Source: an uncultured Clostridium sp.
Lineage (GTDB): Bacteria; Bacillota; Clostridia; Lachnospirales; Lachnospiraceae
Reading direction: 5' to 3'
Assembly: GCA_900544905.1 (NCBI GenBank)
Contig: UQXF01000097.1
Coordinates: 1 to 11,330 of the forward strand
DNA length: 11,330 nt
The notes below the pieces were generated by a model, which was not told the DNA's origin, ran no database searches, and saw only the letters and a list, made by a program, of their open reading frames with translations. Position 1 is the stretch's first letter. Each line of letters begins with the position of its first letter. This document shows positions 5,799 to 11,330 of this stretch, piece after piece. Position numbers and translations under genes: made by a program.

Positions 5799-6143
5799 TT
5801 ACTCAATATTTTCCCATTCATTTTTTGCCCTGTACGGATAGTACTTCTGGCTTTTTACAAACCGGAATTCCAGTTTAATGATATCTACCGGTGACAGGTT
5901 GAGCTCACCCTTGACCAGCAACATCCCGACAGTACCCACTCCCAGCAAAGGGATAAAAAGCAAAATAGTTACATTTTGGATTCCTATCATATAAACTATG
6001 GAATCAATAATCAGAAAAACAAATGCTGCTATAATAGTCGGTATGAGTTCATCCTTCCCGTACCCCGGAAAATACTCTTTTTTCATTTTCAAACCCGAAG
6101 GCATATATAATTCCATGCGCTCCGTTTTTTCAGCTTCTGCCAC
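5799..6143 (-). CDS. VirB3/PrgI-like membrane protein of the conjugation channel
   Basis: This 114-residue protein has a charged N-terminus (about 1-30), a hydrophobic hairpin of two membrane segments (about 33-54 and 57-76, joined by a tight turn) and a soluble tail ending in FRFVKSQKYYPYR. That size and topology match the VirB3 group of type IV secretion systems, called PrgI in Gram-positive elements, which forms part of the inner channel and normally works with the VirB4 ATPase. The start is GTG at 6141-6143, with GGGAGGTG a few bases upstream. It is the last gene of the pilin, VirB6, 68-aa and VirB3 group and is followed at once by a terminator. In most related elements virB4 comes next; here it does not. 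The family call rests on topology and context, not on a signature residue. Confidence 0.65.
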   Translation of the reverse strand: MAEAEKTERMELYMPSGLKMKKEYFPGYGKDELIPTIIAAFVFLIIDSIVYMIGIQNVTILLFIPLLGVGTVGMLLVKGELNLSPVDIIKLEFRFVKSQKYYPYRAKNEWENIE

Positions 6144-6161
6144 GTTTTCACCTCCCTGCTC

Positions 6162-6368
6162 TTATTGGTAATAACCTTTTATGATATTGGCAACCGTTAA
6201 CACCGTTTCAATCATTATCAATACGATTAATACATTTTTAATTTTTTTATTTCTGGCAGTCAGGTCATCTGCATTCAGATTTTCCAGAATCAGATACACA
6301 ATTCTGACAGCTGCTCCCGTTCCGGAAAGTATCTGGATTACAATAATCAGTTCTTTGATTTTATTCAT
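6162..6368 (-). CDS. Small two-TM protein, paralogue of the VirB2-like pilin (68 aa)
   Basis: Two hydrophobic helices (about residues 7-28 and 43-62) flank a polar loop. The second half, KKIKNVLIVLIMIETVLTV through IIKGYY, aligns with the end of the pilin at 7222-7596 (KKQKGALIGLIIAETIGTL through IIGGYY). About 15 of 27 positions are identical, and the first halves share K-D/E-L-x-x-V-x-Q. It therefore looks like a VirB2-type subunit that lacks the signal peptide and N-terminal extension of its partner. The ATG at 6366-6368 has AGGAGG 6 bases upstream. It lies between the VirB6-like and VirB3-like genes with short gaps, so it is part of the channel operon. It could be a minor pilin, an assembly cap, or a membrane partner of VirB6; which one cannot be told from sequence. 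Confidence 0.75.
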   Translation of the reverse strand: MNKIKELIIVIQILSGTGAAVRIVYLILENLNADDLTARNKKIKNVLIVLIMIETVLTVANIIKGYYQ

Positions 6369-6378
6369 ATCCTGCCTC

Positions 6379-7212
6379 CTATGCTTTCCTGGTAAAGGAA
6401 CGTAAGATACTGTAGGAATATAATGCCTGCTGCAGCTTTCCTCCGCCTCCCTGGTTTGTCATGATAAATTCCTGTAAAAAGGCCGGAGCCGTCAGTGCCA
6501 TAGACAACAGTGCAAAGGCCCAGATAAACGAAGCTTTTGAAACTGCATATGCACTCATTTTAAAGCATCCACTCTGTACGATTACAGAAAAACAGATTTG
6601 AAAAAATTTCTTTGTATACGGTTTAAAAACTCCTCCATCAGAATCCAGCAATCCTACCACCGAAAATGATACTCCAATCCGCAAAATCACTAATTCTACC
6701 GCATTTTTAACAAATTTAATTTGAAGAATAAAAGCAAGTATCGTATATATTCCAAGAAGCAATCTTAAACCCAGATTGGACAAAACATATTCTGCTGGAT
6801 GCGTAAGAGCTTCCACGATATCCACCTTCGGAACATGCATGGCACTCATAATCGACCCGGCAACTTCAGAACTGATATTCAGCAGATATGTAAACAACAC
6901 ACCAAAACATAATGATATGATTATTGCTTTAGCAAAATTGACTATTAATACTACTGGTTCTGCATCATCATTTCCATCGGCACCAAGAATATATGTATTA
7001 AAGCATTTCCATGCAAATTTTAAAGCTAACAGATAAAATGCAACCCAAAATACTGCCTCCAATATAGGATTTATGTCTATACCTATCTGTTTCTGAAGAC
7101 TCTCCTGACAATTAAATACTTCCTTATAATTCAACATTCCCACATATTCATTCACAATAGTGTCAGTGTCAAATAATTCAGAAAGTATATCCTTAAAAAT
7201 ATCTACTCCCAT
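6379..7212 (-). CDS. VirB6/TrbL-like polytopic channel protein
   Basis: This 277-residue protein has about six hydrophobic segments (near 51-69, 88-112, 146-166, 170-189, 204-220 and 227-243). Its C-terminal APAFLQEFI followed by a glycine run (QGGGGK) and a short basic tail is like the VirB6/TrbL proteins of Tn1549-type clostridial elements. VirB6 proteins form part of the inner-membrane channel that carries DNA across the envelope. ATG at 7210-7212 is preceded by AGGAGGG. It starts 9 bases after the pilin stop and ends 10 bases before the 68-aa paralogue, so it is flanked by two related VirB2-like genes. The N-terminal 50 residues are soluble and acidic. The family call comes from topology, the C-terminal signature and the neighbours. 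Confidence 0.8.
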   Translation of the reverse strand: MGVDIFKDILSELFDTDTIVNEYVGMLNYKEVFNCQESLQKQIGIDINPILEAVFWVAFYLLALKFAWKCFNTYILGADGNDDAEPVVLIVNFAKAIIISLCFGVLFTYLLNISSEVAGSIMSAMHVPKVDIVEALTHPAEYVLSNLGLRLLLGIYTILAFILQIKFVKNAVELVILRIGVSFSVVGLLDSDGGVFKPYTKKFFQICFSVIVQSGCFKMSAYAVSKASFIWAFALLSMALTAPAFLQEFIMTNQGGGGKLQQALYSYSILRSFTRKA

Positions 7213-7221
7213 AGGCCCTCC

Positions 7222-7596
7222 TTATGATATCGAAACACCATAGTAGCCACCAATGATACCTACCAGCGTGCCTATTGTTTCTGCAATAATCAGACCAATA
7301 AGGGCACCTTTCTGTTTTTTGCTGAACTTCTCTTCCTCGTTATCAGAAGCCCTCTTCTGCAGCTCCCATACTATCCAGAGCACCAGTATGATTGCTGCAA
7401 TCAGACCCTGTCCGACTGCTAATAAATCCTTCATCATCTTCTTTGTTCCGGTCTCGTAAATGCTCCCCTTGAACCCGGAGGCATACACATTCATACTTCC
7501 GGCCAGGATAACATATGCTGCTGCGAGCAGCCCTGCTATATACATTCTGCTTTTTAACACCTGTTTCTTTACACCAGTCTTCATTTTCTTTAACAT
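7222..7596 (-). CDS. VirB2/TrbC-like pilin with signal peptide (124 aa)
   Basis: A basic N-terminus and a hydrophobic stretch (about 18-34) end in NVYA-S, a convincing signal-peptidase site near residue 39/40. The mature part has two membrane helices (about 58-79 and 97-117) separated by a charged loop (QKRASDNEEEKFSKKQK), the layout of VirB2/TrbC conjugative pilins. In Gram-positive elements this subunit probably forms a surface or channel structure rather than a long pilus. I start at the ATG ending at 7596, because AAGGAGG lies 8 bases upstream; the frame is open nine codons further, into a terminator hairpin. It is the first gene of the channel operon. A hairpin directly ahead of its ribosome binding site separates it from virD4, so a local promoter or read-through must supply its transcript. 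Its mature part is paralogous to the 68-aa protein at 6162-6368. Confidence 0.8.
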   Translation of the reverse strand: MLKKMKTGVKKQVLKSRMYIAGLLAAAYVILAGSMNVYASGFKGSIYETGTKKMMKDLLAVGQGLIAAIILVLWIVWELQKRASDNEEEKFSKKQKGALIGLIIAETIGTLVGIIGGYYGVSIS

Positions 7597-7615
7597 TTTT
7601 AAATCCTCCTTACAT

Positions 7616-7645
7616 AAAAACAAACCCTGTCTTACGATAGGGTTT
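7616..7645 (-). terminator. Intrinsic terminator between virD4 and the pilin gene
   Basis: AAACCCTGTC (7622-7631) and GATAGGGTTT (7636-7645) pair over 10 positions (one G-U) around a TTAC loop; on the minus strand the stem is followed by G and five Ts (7616-7620). It lies about 45 bases after the virD4 stop and immediately before the pilin ribosome binding site. It could end the mobilisation transcript, allow partial read-through, or protect the 5' end of a processed pilin mRNA. Confidence 0.8.
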
Positions 7646-7690
7646 TACTCATAATTTATATCCTGTATATTCAAAATTGTTTGCTGATGG

Positions 7691-9694
7691 TCACAGACCC
7701 AATAACGCCTCTTCCTCTTGGCGCATCAATTCCTCCTGCATACGTTTGGCCTCTTCCTGCAGTTCCTTTTCTTTCTGATTGCGTTTCACCTGGTCGACGA
7801 TTACATTCCATATGCCCCATAAATCAATCTTCTGTGATACATTATGTCTTGTCCTCTGTTCCTGGCGTTCTACACGCAGTTTTTTGTTATAGTCCTCATC
7901 ACCCATTCCAAACAGCGTATTAAAATACCACTGGCTTAAATCCGGTGCATTCATTATCGCAGGCGAACCTGACGGCATGACCAGCGAATAAGGCCTTTTA
8001 AGCTCTTTTACTTCTTCCGGCGTCAGCAGCTCCCTTCCTATCAGCTGGTTTGATGAACCGGTAGACGTCACTGAACTGGAAGTCTTGTTGGAATTTACGC
8101 TTGTGCTGTAAGACTGTGTTGTATACTTCCCAAGGGCGTCACTGATATCCTTCCTGGTCTCCGGGTCATTGCTCTTAATATACACCCACGTCTCACAGTT
8201 GCTTCGGATTGTCCGCAGCCCCGTTTTTTCATACTTCTCCTCAAGCTGTGCAAAATCCTGTACAAAAAAGTTCAGACGGAAGCCTTTGCCGCCACCCATT
8301 GTCAGCATCTGGATAAGGTTTGTAATCTTTGAAAAATTTCCGGCTTCATCCATATCTGCATTTACTCTTATCTTCAGCCTTCCTCCATTTTTCTTTGCTT
8401 CTTTTGATAAGACCGCATATGCCTGCGTGATAAATAATGTAGCCAGCGGATGATAGGTCAGTCTGTCTTCTGGCAGTACAATAAAAACTGCCATTTTCTT
8501 TTTTCCTAAATCCTCCAGCCGGAAGCTGGATTTAGAAGACATGTTTGCTATATACGGATTTGTAAATAATCTTAATGTCATAACGGCTGCCGTGTAGAAC
8601 GAACCCTGCATCTTGTCCGGAGCAATATCCGCTACTCCTAAAAGACCTTTTGAAGGATGGTCATCCGAAAGAGAATTGAGATAAATGCTAAGCGGCATAA
8701 TCTTCTTTTTTCCAACGGTAACCGGCTTACACATATTAATTAAAAAATAATACACATTTGGCAGATTCTGATATCTTTTATGTTCTCCTTCACGGTTATC
8801 ATAGACTACTGACATGATGGACGCCGCTATCACGGATGCCTCGCCATCATTCCATATCCTTTCGCCTTTTGCTTCTCCTACAAGCTGGGAGGTCAAATCC
8901 CATGTTGCATCAATAGCGGCAGGAATATCCCCCGCATCCACAAAATCAATGATTGTCTGCAGATAATTCCAACAATCCGAATACAACGGCTCATCATAAT
9001 TAATCGTATACACCTCATATCCTAAGCTCTCCAGATATGGTTTCGTATAATCGACAAGCTCACCCTTGGGGTCCGTCGCAATAATGGATTCCCCTGCCAG
9101 CCCCTGTAAACCTATGGTCTGCAGTACACATCCTCTGGTTTTTCCGGAACGGGTCGTACCTACACAGAGCACATGTGTATCTGTGTCGATATAGTATATT
9201 TTTTCTCCCTTGGGTGTATCCTCTTTTCCCAAGACAAAGCCGCCTGACGGAATTGTAAATTTTTTAATATCCCCTTCCAGTATTTTTTTAGGGATAAGCA
9301 CGCTTTTAAAAACCTTATTATATTCACTCTTTTTCAGCCACCTTGCACTGCCGCATTGATTTTGTCCCACCGGTGCCGGTGTATGGATATCCGGTGTGAT
9401 TTCAACCAGCTTGCTCTGATACCCCGGCTTGTTGATTGTAATGTAAAGATACAGGGCAAATTCCAACGCCACCATACATACAAATACTTTTAGTTTTTGT
9501 TTACTAAGCAGGATTTCCTTCATAACGGAAACCCCAAATATAAATGTGCCCACTGTAATTGTATTTGTCAATATCCCGGTCAGATAAAATGTGACATATA
9601 CAATAAGGAACACTAAAAAAAGCAGTAACACCAGGATTGTTTTATCCTTCTTTACTGCCTTTACCAGTTTTGATAATCCATTTTTATCGTTCAT
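7691..9694 (-). CDS. virD4: VirD4/TraG-type coupling ATPase (T4CP)
   Basis: This 667-residue protein links the relaxosome to the transfer channel and uses ATP to drive DNA transfer. Three hydrophobic segments lie near the N-terminus (about 19-42, 47-63 and 69-87), followed by a large cytoplasmic ATPase: Walker A GTTRSGKT at 179-186, ATDPKGE at 206-212, and a Walker-B-like stretch VNADMDEAGNF at 444-454. A Ser/Thr-rich low-complexity segment (about 524-549) and a Glu-rich helical tail (about 636-663) follow. The length is normal for the family and it looks intact. ATG at 9692-9694 overlaps the relaxase stop by 11 bases, which indicates translational coupling. It is the third gene of the mobilisation unit, and a terminator follows it. 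The sequence type is that of TraG proteins of Tn1549-like elements. Confidence 0.95.
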   Translation of the reverse strand: MNDKNGLSKLVKAVKKDKTILVLLLFLVFLIVYVTFYLTGILTNTITVGTFIFGVSVMKEILLSKQKLKVFVCMVALEFALYLYITINKPGYQSKLVEITPDIHTPAPVGQNQCGSARWLKKSEYNKVFKSVLIPKKILEGDIKKFTIPSGGFVLGKEDTPKGEKIYYIDTDTHVLCVGTTRSGKTRGCVLQTIGLQGLAGESIIATDPKGELVDYTKPYLESLGYEVYTINYDEPLYSDCWNYLQTIIDFVDAGDIPAAIDATWDLTSQLVGEAKGERIWNDGEASVIAASIMSVVYDNREGEHKRYQNLPNVYYFLINMCKPVTVGKKKIMPLSIYLNSLSDDHPSKGLLGVADIAPDKMQGSFYTAAVMTLRLFTNPYIANMSSKSSFRLEDLGKKKMAVFIVLPEDRLTYHPLATLFITQAYAVLSKEAKKNGGRLKIRVNADMDEAGNFSKITNLIQMLTMGGGKGFRLNFFVQDFAQLEEKYEKTGLRTIRSNCETWVYIKSNDPETRKDISDALGKYTTQSYSTSVNSNKTSSSVTSTGSSNQLIGRELLTPEEVKELKRPYSLVMPSGSPAIMNAPDLSQWYFNTLFGMGDEDYNKKLRVERQEQRTRHNVSQKIDLWGIWNVIVDQVKRNQKEKELQEEAKRMQEELMRQEEEALLGL

Positions 9695-10715
9695 TTTCCC
9701 AATCGATACCCCTTCCTTTCTGTGCTTCCTTTGCCAGCTCCCTTCTGGCAGCTGCAGAGGAATAATCCTTTTCTAACTTCTGCAGCGGATACCTGCCGCT
9801 TCTTCCCATTTTACTGAGACTGTTTGCCAGCCTCAATATACCATATGCCGTATCCATTGCTTCATTTGCTTCCTGCTGCTGTCTGATTTCCTGATACTGC
9901 TTATTCAATGCAAAGCGTTTCTCCATTGCCTCTTTGGTAAACTGTGCCTGCGGATACAGCTTCTTATTCCGGATTTTATGCCCGTCCGGGTCCGTAAAGG
10001 TAACATATTTTCTTTTTTCACTCCAGTCTACCTCATAACCCAGCATGTTCATCGCCTTTATAAATTCCTCCCTGCTGGCTGCTGCTTCCATGCAGGTCTT
10101 TACTGCTAGGAATGTTTCACGCTTCCAGGATGTACCTTCCTGCTCCATCCGTATCTGATGCTGTGACTTATAAGCTTCTTCCTCTTTTTTACGGTTTTTC
10201 TCTGTTATATGCAGTCCGTATTCCCGGAGTATGGAATCGGAATAATCCTTCAGCTCCTGAAGCTGCTTCACAGACATCTGCCATTTATGGCCATCCTGCA
10301 GGTTTACGGAATTTATAACAAAATGCGTATGCAGCTTTCCTGTATCTAAATGCGTTGCATAAACCACCTGAAATCCTTCAAACATCTCATGCTGCACCAA
10401 CCGCTCTGCTATCTCATGCGCCACTGCTGGTGTAGTTTCACCGGCAACCAGGTTCTGGGAAAAGTGAACCAGCATTCTGTTCTGTCCATCTTCTTTGGCT
10501 TTTCCATACATCTGCTTGCACAAAACCATTTCTTCATAAGCTGTAGCAGCATTGCAGTTTAATGTACCTATAAGCCACGGCTGTGTTTTCTCTTCCCCTG
10601 TTTCATAATCCAGCACTCTCTTTAAGGATGCCAGCGTATGATACCCCCGGTAACCGGCTCCAGCTTTTGTTTTGCTCTTTCCATTGTGAAAGGTTATTGT
10701 TCCGATTCCGCTCAC
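9684..10715 (-). CDS. MOBP-type relaxase (relaxase/mobilization nuclease)
   Basis: This protein should cut one strand at oriT and stay covalently bound to the 5' end through a tyrosine. The histidine motif is clear: H122-L-D124-T-G-K-L-H129-T-H131-F-V-I-N, matching the HxDxxxxHxH(x)nN metal-binding motif III. Tyr37 in LDYETGEEKT is the best candidate catalytic tyrosine, since the family motif I is a tyrosine followed shortly by a K-T pair. The C-terminal 150 residues are charged and helical. At 343 residues it is on the short side for this group, so it probably has no extra C-terminal domain. The start is GTG at 10713-10715, whose first bases overlap the MobC stop (GTGA), with GGAAGGA upstream. 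MobC, relaxase and VirD4 form one overlapping unit. The MOBP assignment comes from the motifs and the MobC partner. Confidence 0.92.
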   Translation of the reverse strand: MSGIGTITFHNGKSKTKAGAGYRGYHTLASLKRVLDYETGEEKTQPWLIGTLNCNAATAYEEMVLCKQMYGKAKEDGQNRMLVHFSQNLVAGETTPAVAHEIAERLVQHEMFEGFQVVYATHLDTGKLHTHFVINSVNLQDGHKWQMSVKQLQELKDYSDSILREYGLHITEKNRKKEEEAYKSQHQIRMEQEGTSWKRETFLAVKTCMEAAASREEFIKAMNMLGYEVDWSEKRKYVTFTDPDGHKIRNKKLYPQAQFTKEAMEKRFALNKQYQEIRQQQEANEAMDTAYGILRLANSLSKMGRSGRYPLQKLEKDYSSAAARRELAKEAQKGRGIDWENER

Positions 10716-11209
10716 TCCTTCCTCTGTCTGCTTAGACCTACAAGCTGCTTTAAAATCTGTTTCAGCGTATCATTTGCCGGATATAAATCCACTTCCTTAA
10801 TCTTTCCCATACGTGCCAGGACGGTGAGCTGGTTAATATTAACGCCAAGCTTCGCTATCTGCCTTGCCAGCTCCTTCAGCCCCGGAATCACATAGATTTC
10901 ATTTCTGTTTGCACTGCGCCTTATATACTCTGACACAGTGCATCCGGCTTTCTCTGCCTGCTCCAGATAAAATGCCAGCTCTTCTTCTGATATTCTGATA
11001 TGTATATCCTTCTTTCTGCCAGTGTCTGCCTGCTGTAACCTTGTTTTGTGTGCATATGTGATATCCGTTACCTCATAATCAGATGCAGCTAAAAGAATAT
11101 CCCTGGCATAATCCGACAGGCTTTTGCCTGCCACCTTAGCAGCCTCTGCTATCACCTCCTTTTCTTCTTCAAGTAATCTAAAATGAATATCCGTTATTTT
11201 GTTACTCAA
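10712..11209 (-). CDS. mobC: MobC-like relaxosome accessory protein with two RHH units
   Basis: The C-terminal part (LKELARQIAKLGVNINQL, about 111-128) is the hallmark of MobC/NikA-type accessory proteins, which bind near oriT and help the relaxase open DNA. Ahead of it are two similar RHH-like units: residues 7-42 (DIHFRLLEEE ... SLSDYARDILL) and 68-102 (DIHIRISEEE ... TVSEYIRRSAN). They align without gaps at an offset of 61, with about 14 of 30 identities, so one chain may carry a full DNA-binding pair. The start is TTG at 11207-11209, supported by AGAGGTGAGG about 8 bases upstream. It is the first gene of the mobilisation unit and its stop overlaps the relaxase GTG. Only 73 bases of insert remain upstream, so the promoter and oriT may be partly or wholly missing. 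Confidence 0.9.
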   Translation of the reverse strand: MSNKITDIHFRLLEEEKEVIAEAAKVAGKSLSDYARDILLAASDYEVTDITYAHKTRLQQADTGRKKDIHIRISEEELAFYLEQAEKAGCTVSEYIRRSANRNEIYVIPGLKELARQIAKLGVNINQLTVLARMGKIKEVDLYPANDTLKQILKQLVGLSRQRKE

Positions 11210-11282
11210 CGGAAGACCTCACCTCTTTCTATAAATCAGGTTTTAAATAAATAAAATTTCCTGAATATATTGATCTGTAAAT
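11210..11282 (-). promoter_or_regulatory. AT-rich leader upstream of mobC; possible oriT edge
   Basis: The last 73 bases of insert are very AT-rich. TCAGG (11236-11240) and CCTGA (11260-11264) form a 5-base dyad around a 19-base AT-rich gap. oriT in related elements commonly lies upstream of mobC, so this could be its proximal edge, but no nic-site consensus is recognisable. TATAGA near 11226-11231 is a weak -10 candidate without a good -35. The molecule was cut at 11282. Confidence 0.3.
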
Positions 11283-11330
11283 CTGTCTCTTATACACATC
11301 TCCGAGCCCACGAGACTCGACGTCATCTCG
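11283..11330. other. Nextera i7-side adapter with barcode (artefact)
   Basis: Positions 11283-11301 are the 19-base Tn5 mosaic end in the opposite orientation, and 11283-11316 match the Nextera Read 2 adapter. The next 8 bases (TCGACGTC, 11317-11324) sit in the i7 index position, and ATCTCG begins the P7 tail. It is library sequence; the insert ends at 11282. Confidence 0.98.

Noticed and set aside
1..11330. CRISPR array, tRNA, rRNA, insertion sequence or integrase
   Set aside because: I saw no regularly spaced repeats, no tRNA-like or rRNA-like sequence and no transposase or recombinase motif. The Tn5 mosaic ends belong to the library adapters, not to a resident transposon.

Overview
The window is one sequencing-library molecule, not a natural replicon end. 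Positions 1-47 and 11283-11330 are Illumina Nextera adapter and barcode sequence, and the biological insert is 48-11282. All 14 supported genes lie on the minus strand, so transcription runs from high to low coordinates. Strong AGGAGG-type ribosome binding sites, frequent GTG/TTG starts, AT-rich spacers and the protein families point to a low-GC Firmicute, most likely a gut clostridium (Lachnospiraceae-like). The locus is part of an integrative conjugative or mobilizable element; the assignment rests on protein motifs read by eye.

Layout in the direction of transcription. (1) DNA processing and coupling: a MobC-like protein with two ribbon-helix-helix (RHH) units, a MOBP-type relaxase and a VirD4/TraG coupling ATPase, with overlapping genes, closed by a hairpin terminator at 7616-7645. 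(2) Membrane channel: a VirB2-like pilin with signal peptide, a VirB6/TrbL-like polytopic protein, a 68-residue protein that is a recognisable paralogue of the pilin, and a VirB3/PrgI-like protein, closed by a terminator at 5764-5790. (3) A single gene for an unusual protein: a TadZ/CpaE-like cytoplasmic part whose P-loop lacks both lysines, a long acidic linker, one membrane segment and a C-terminal fibronectin-III-like domain. (4) A small Xre-type regulator and a small unknown protein, closed by a perfect terminator at 3262-3294. (5) A two-gene methyltransferase operon: a cytosine-C5 enzyme with five tandem repeats in its target-recognition region, and a Dam-family adenine enzyme, with no restriction nuclease in view. 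(6) A small RHH regulator behind a near-consensus promoter that carries two direct-repeat operator candidates, followed by another small unknown protein.

How it may work together: MobC and the relaxase would nick and carry the DNA, VirD4 would deliver it to a channel built partly from the VirB2/B3/B6-like proteins, and the methyltransferases could mark the element's DNA against host restriction. No VirB4 ATPase, integrase, excisionase or replication gene lies in the window; these must be outside it or absent. The most distinctive parts are the TadZ-like/FnIII protein placed next to the VirB3-like gene, the pilin paralogue pair flanking virB6, and hairpin terminators placed directly ahead of the next gene's ribosome binding site. 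No gene-free stretch exceeds 300 bases; the longest is 3807-3986.
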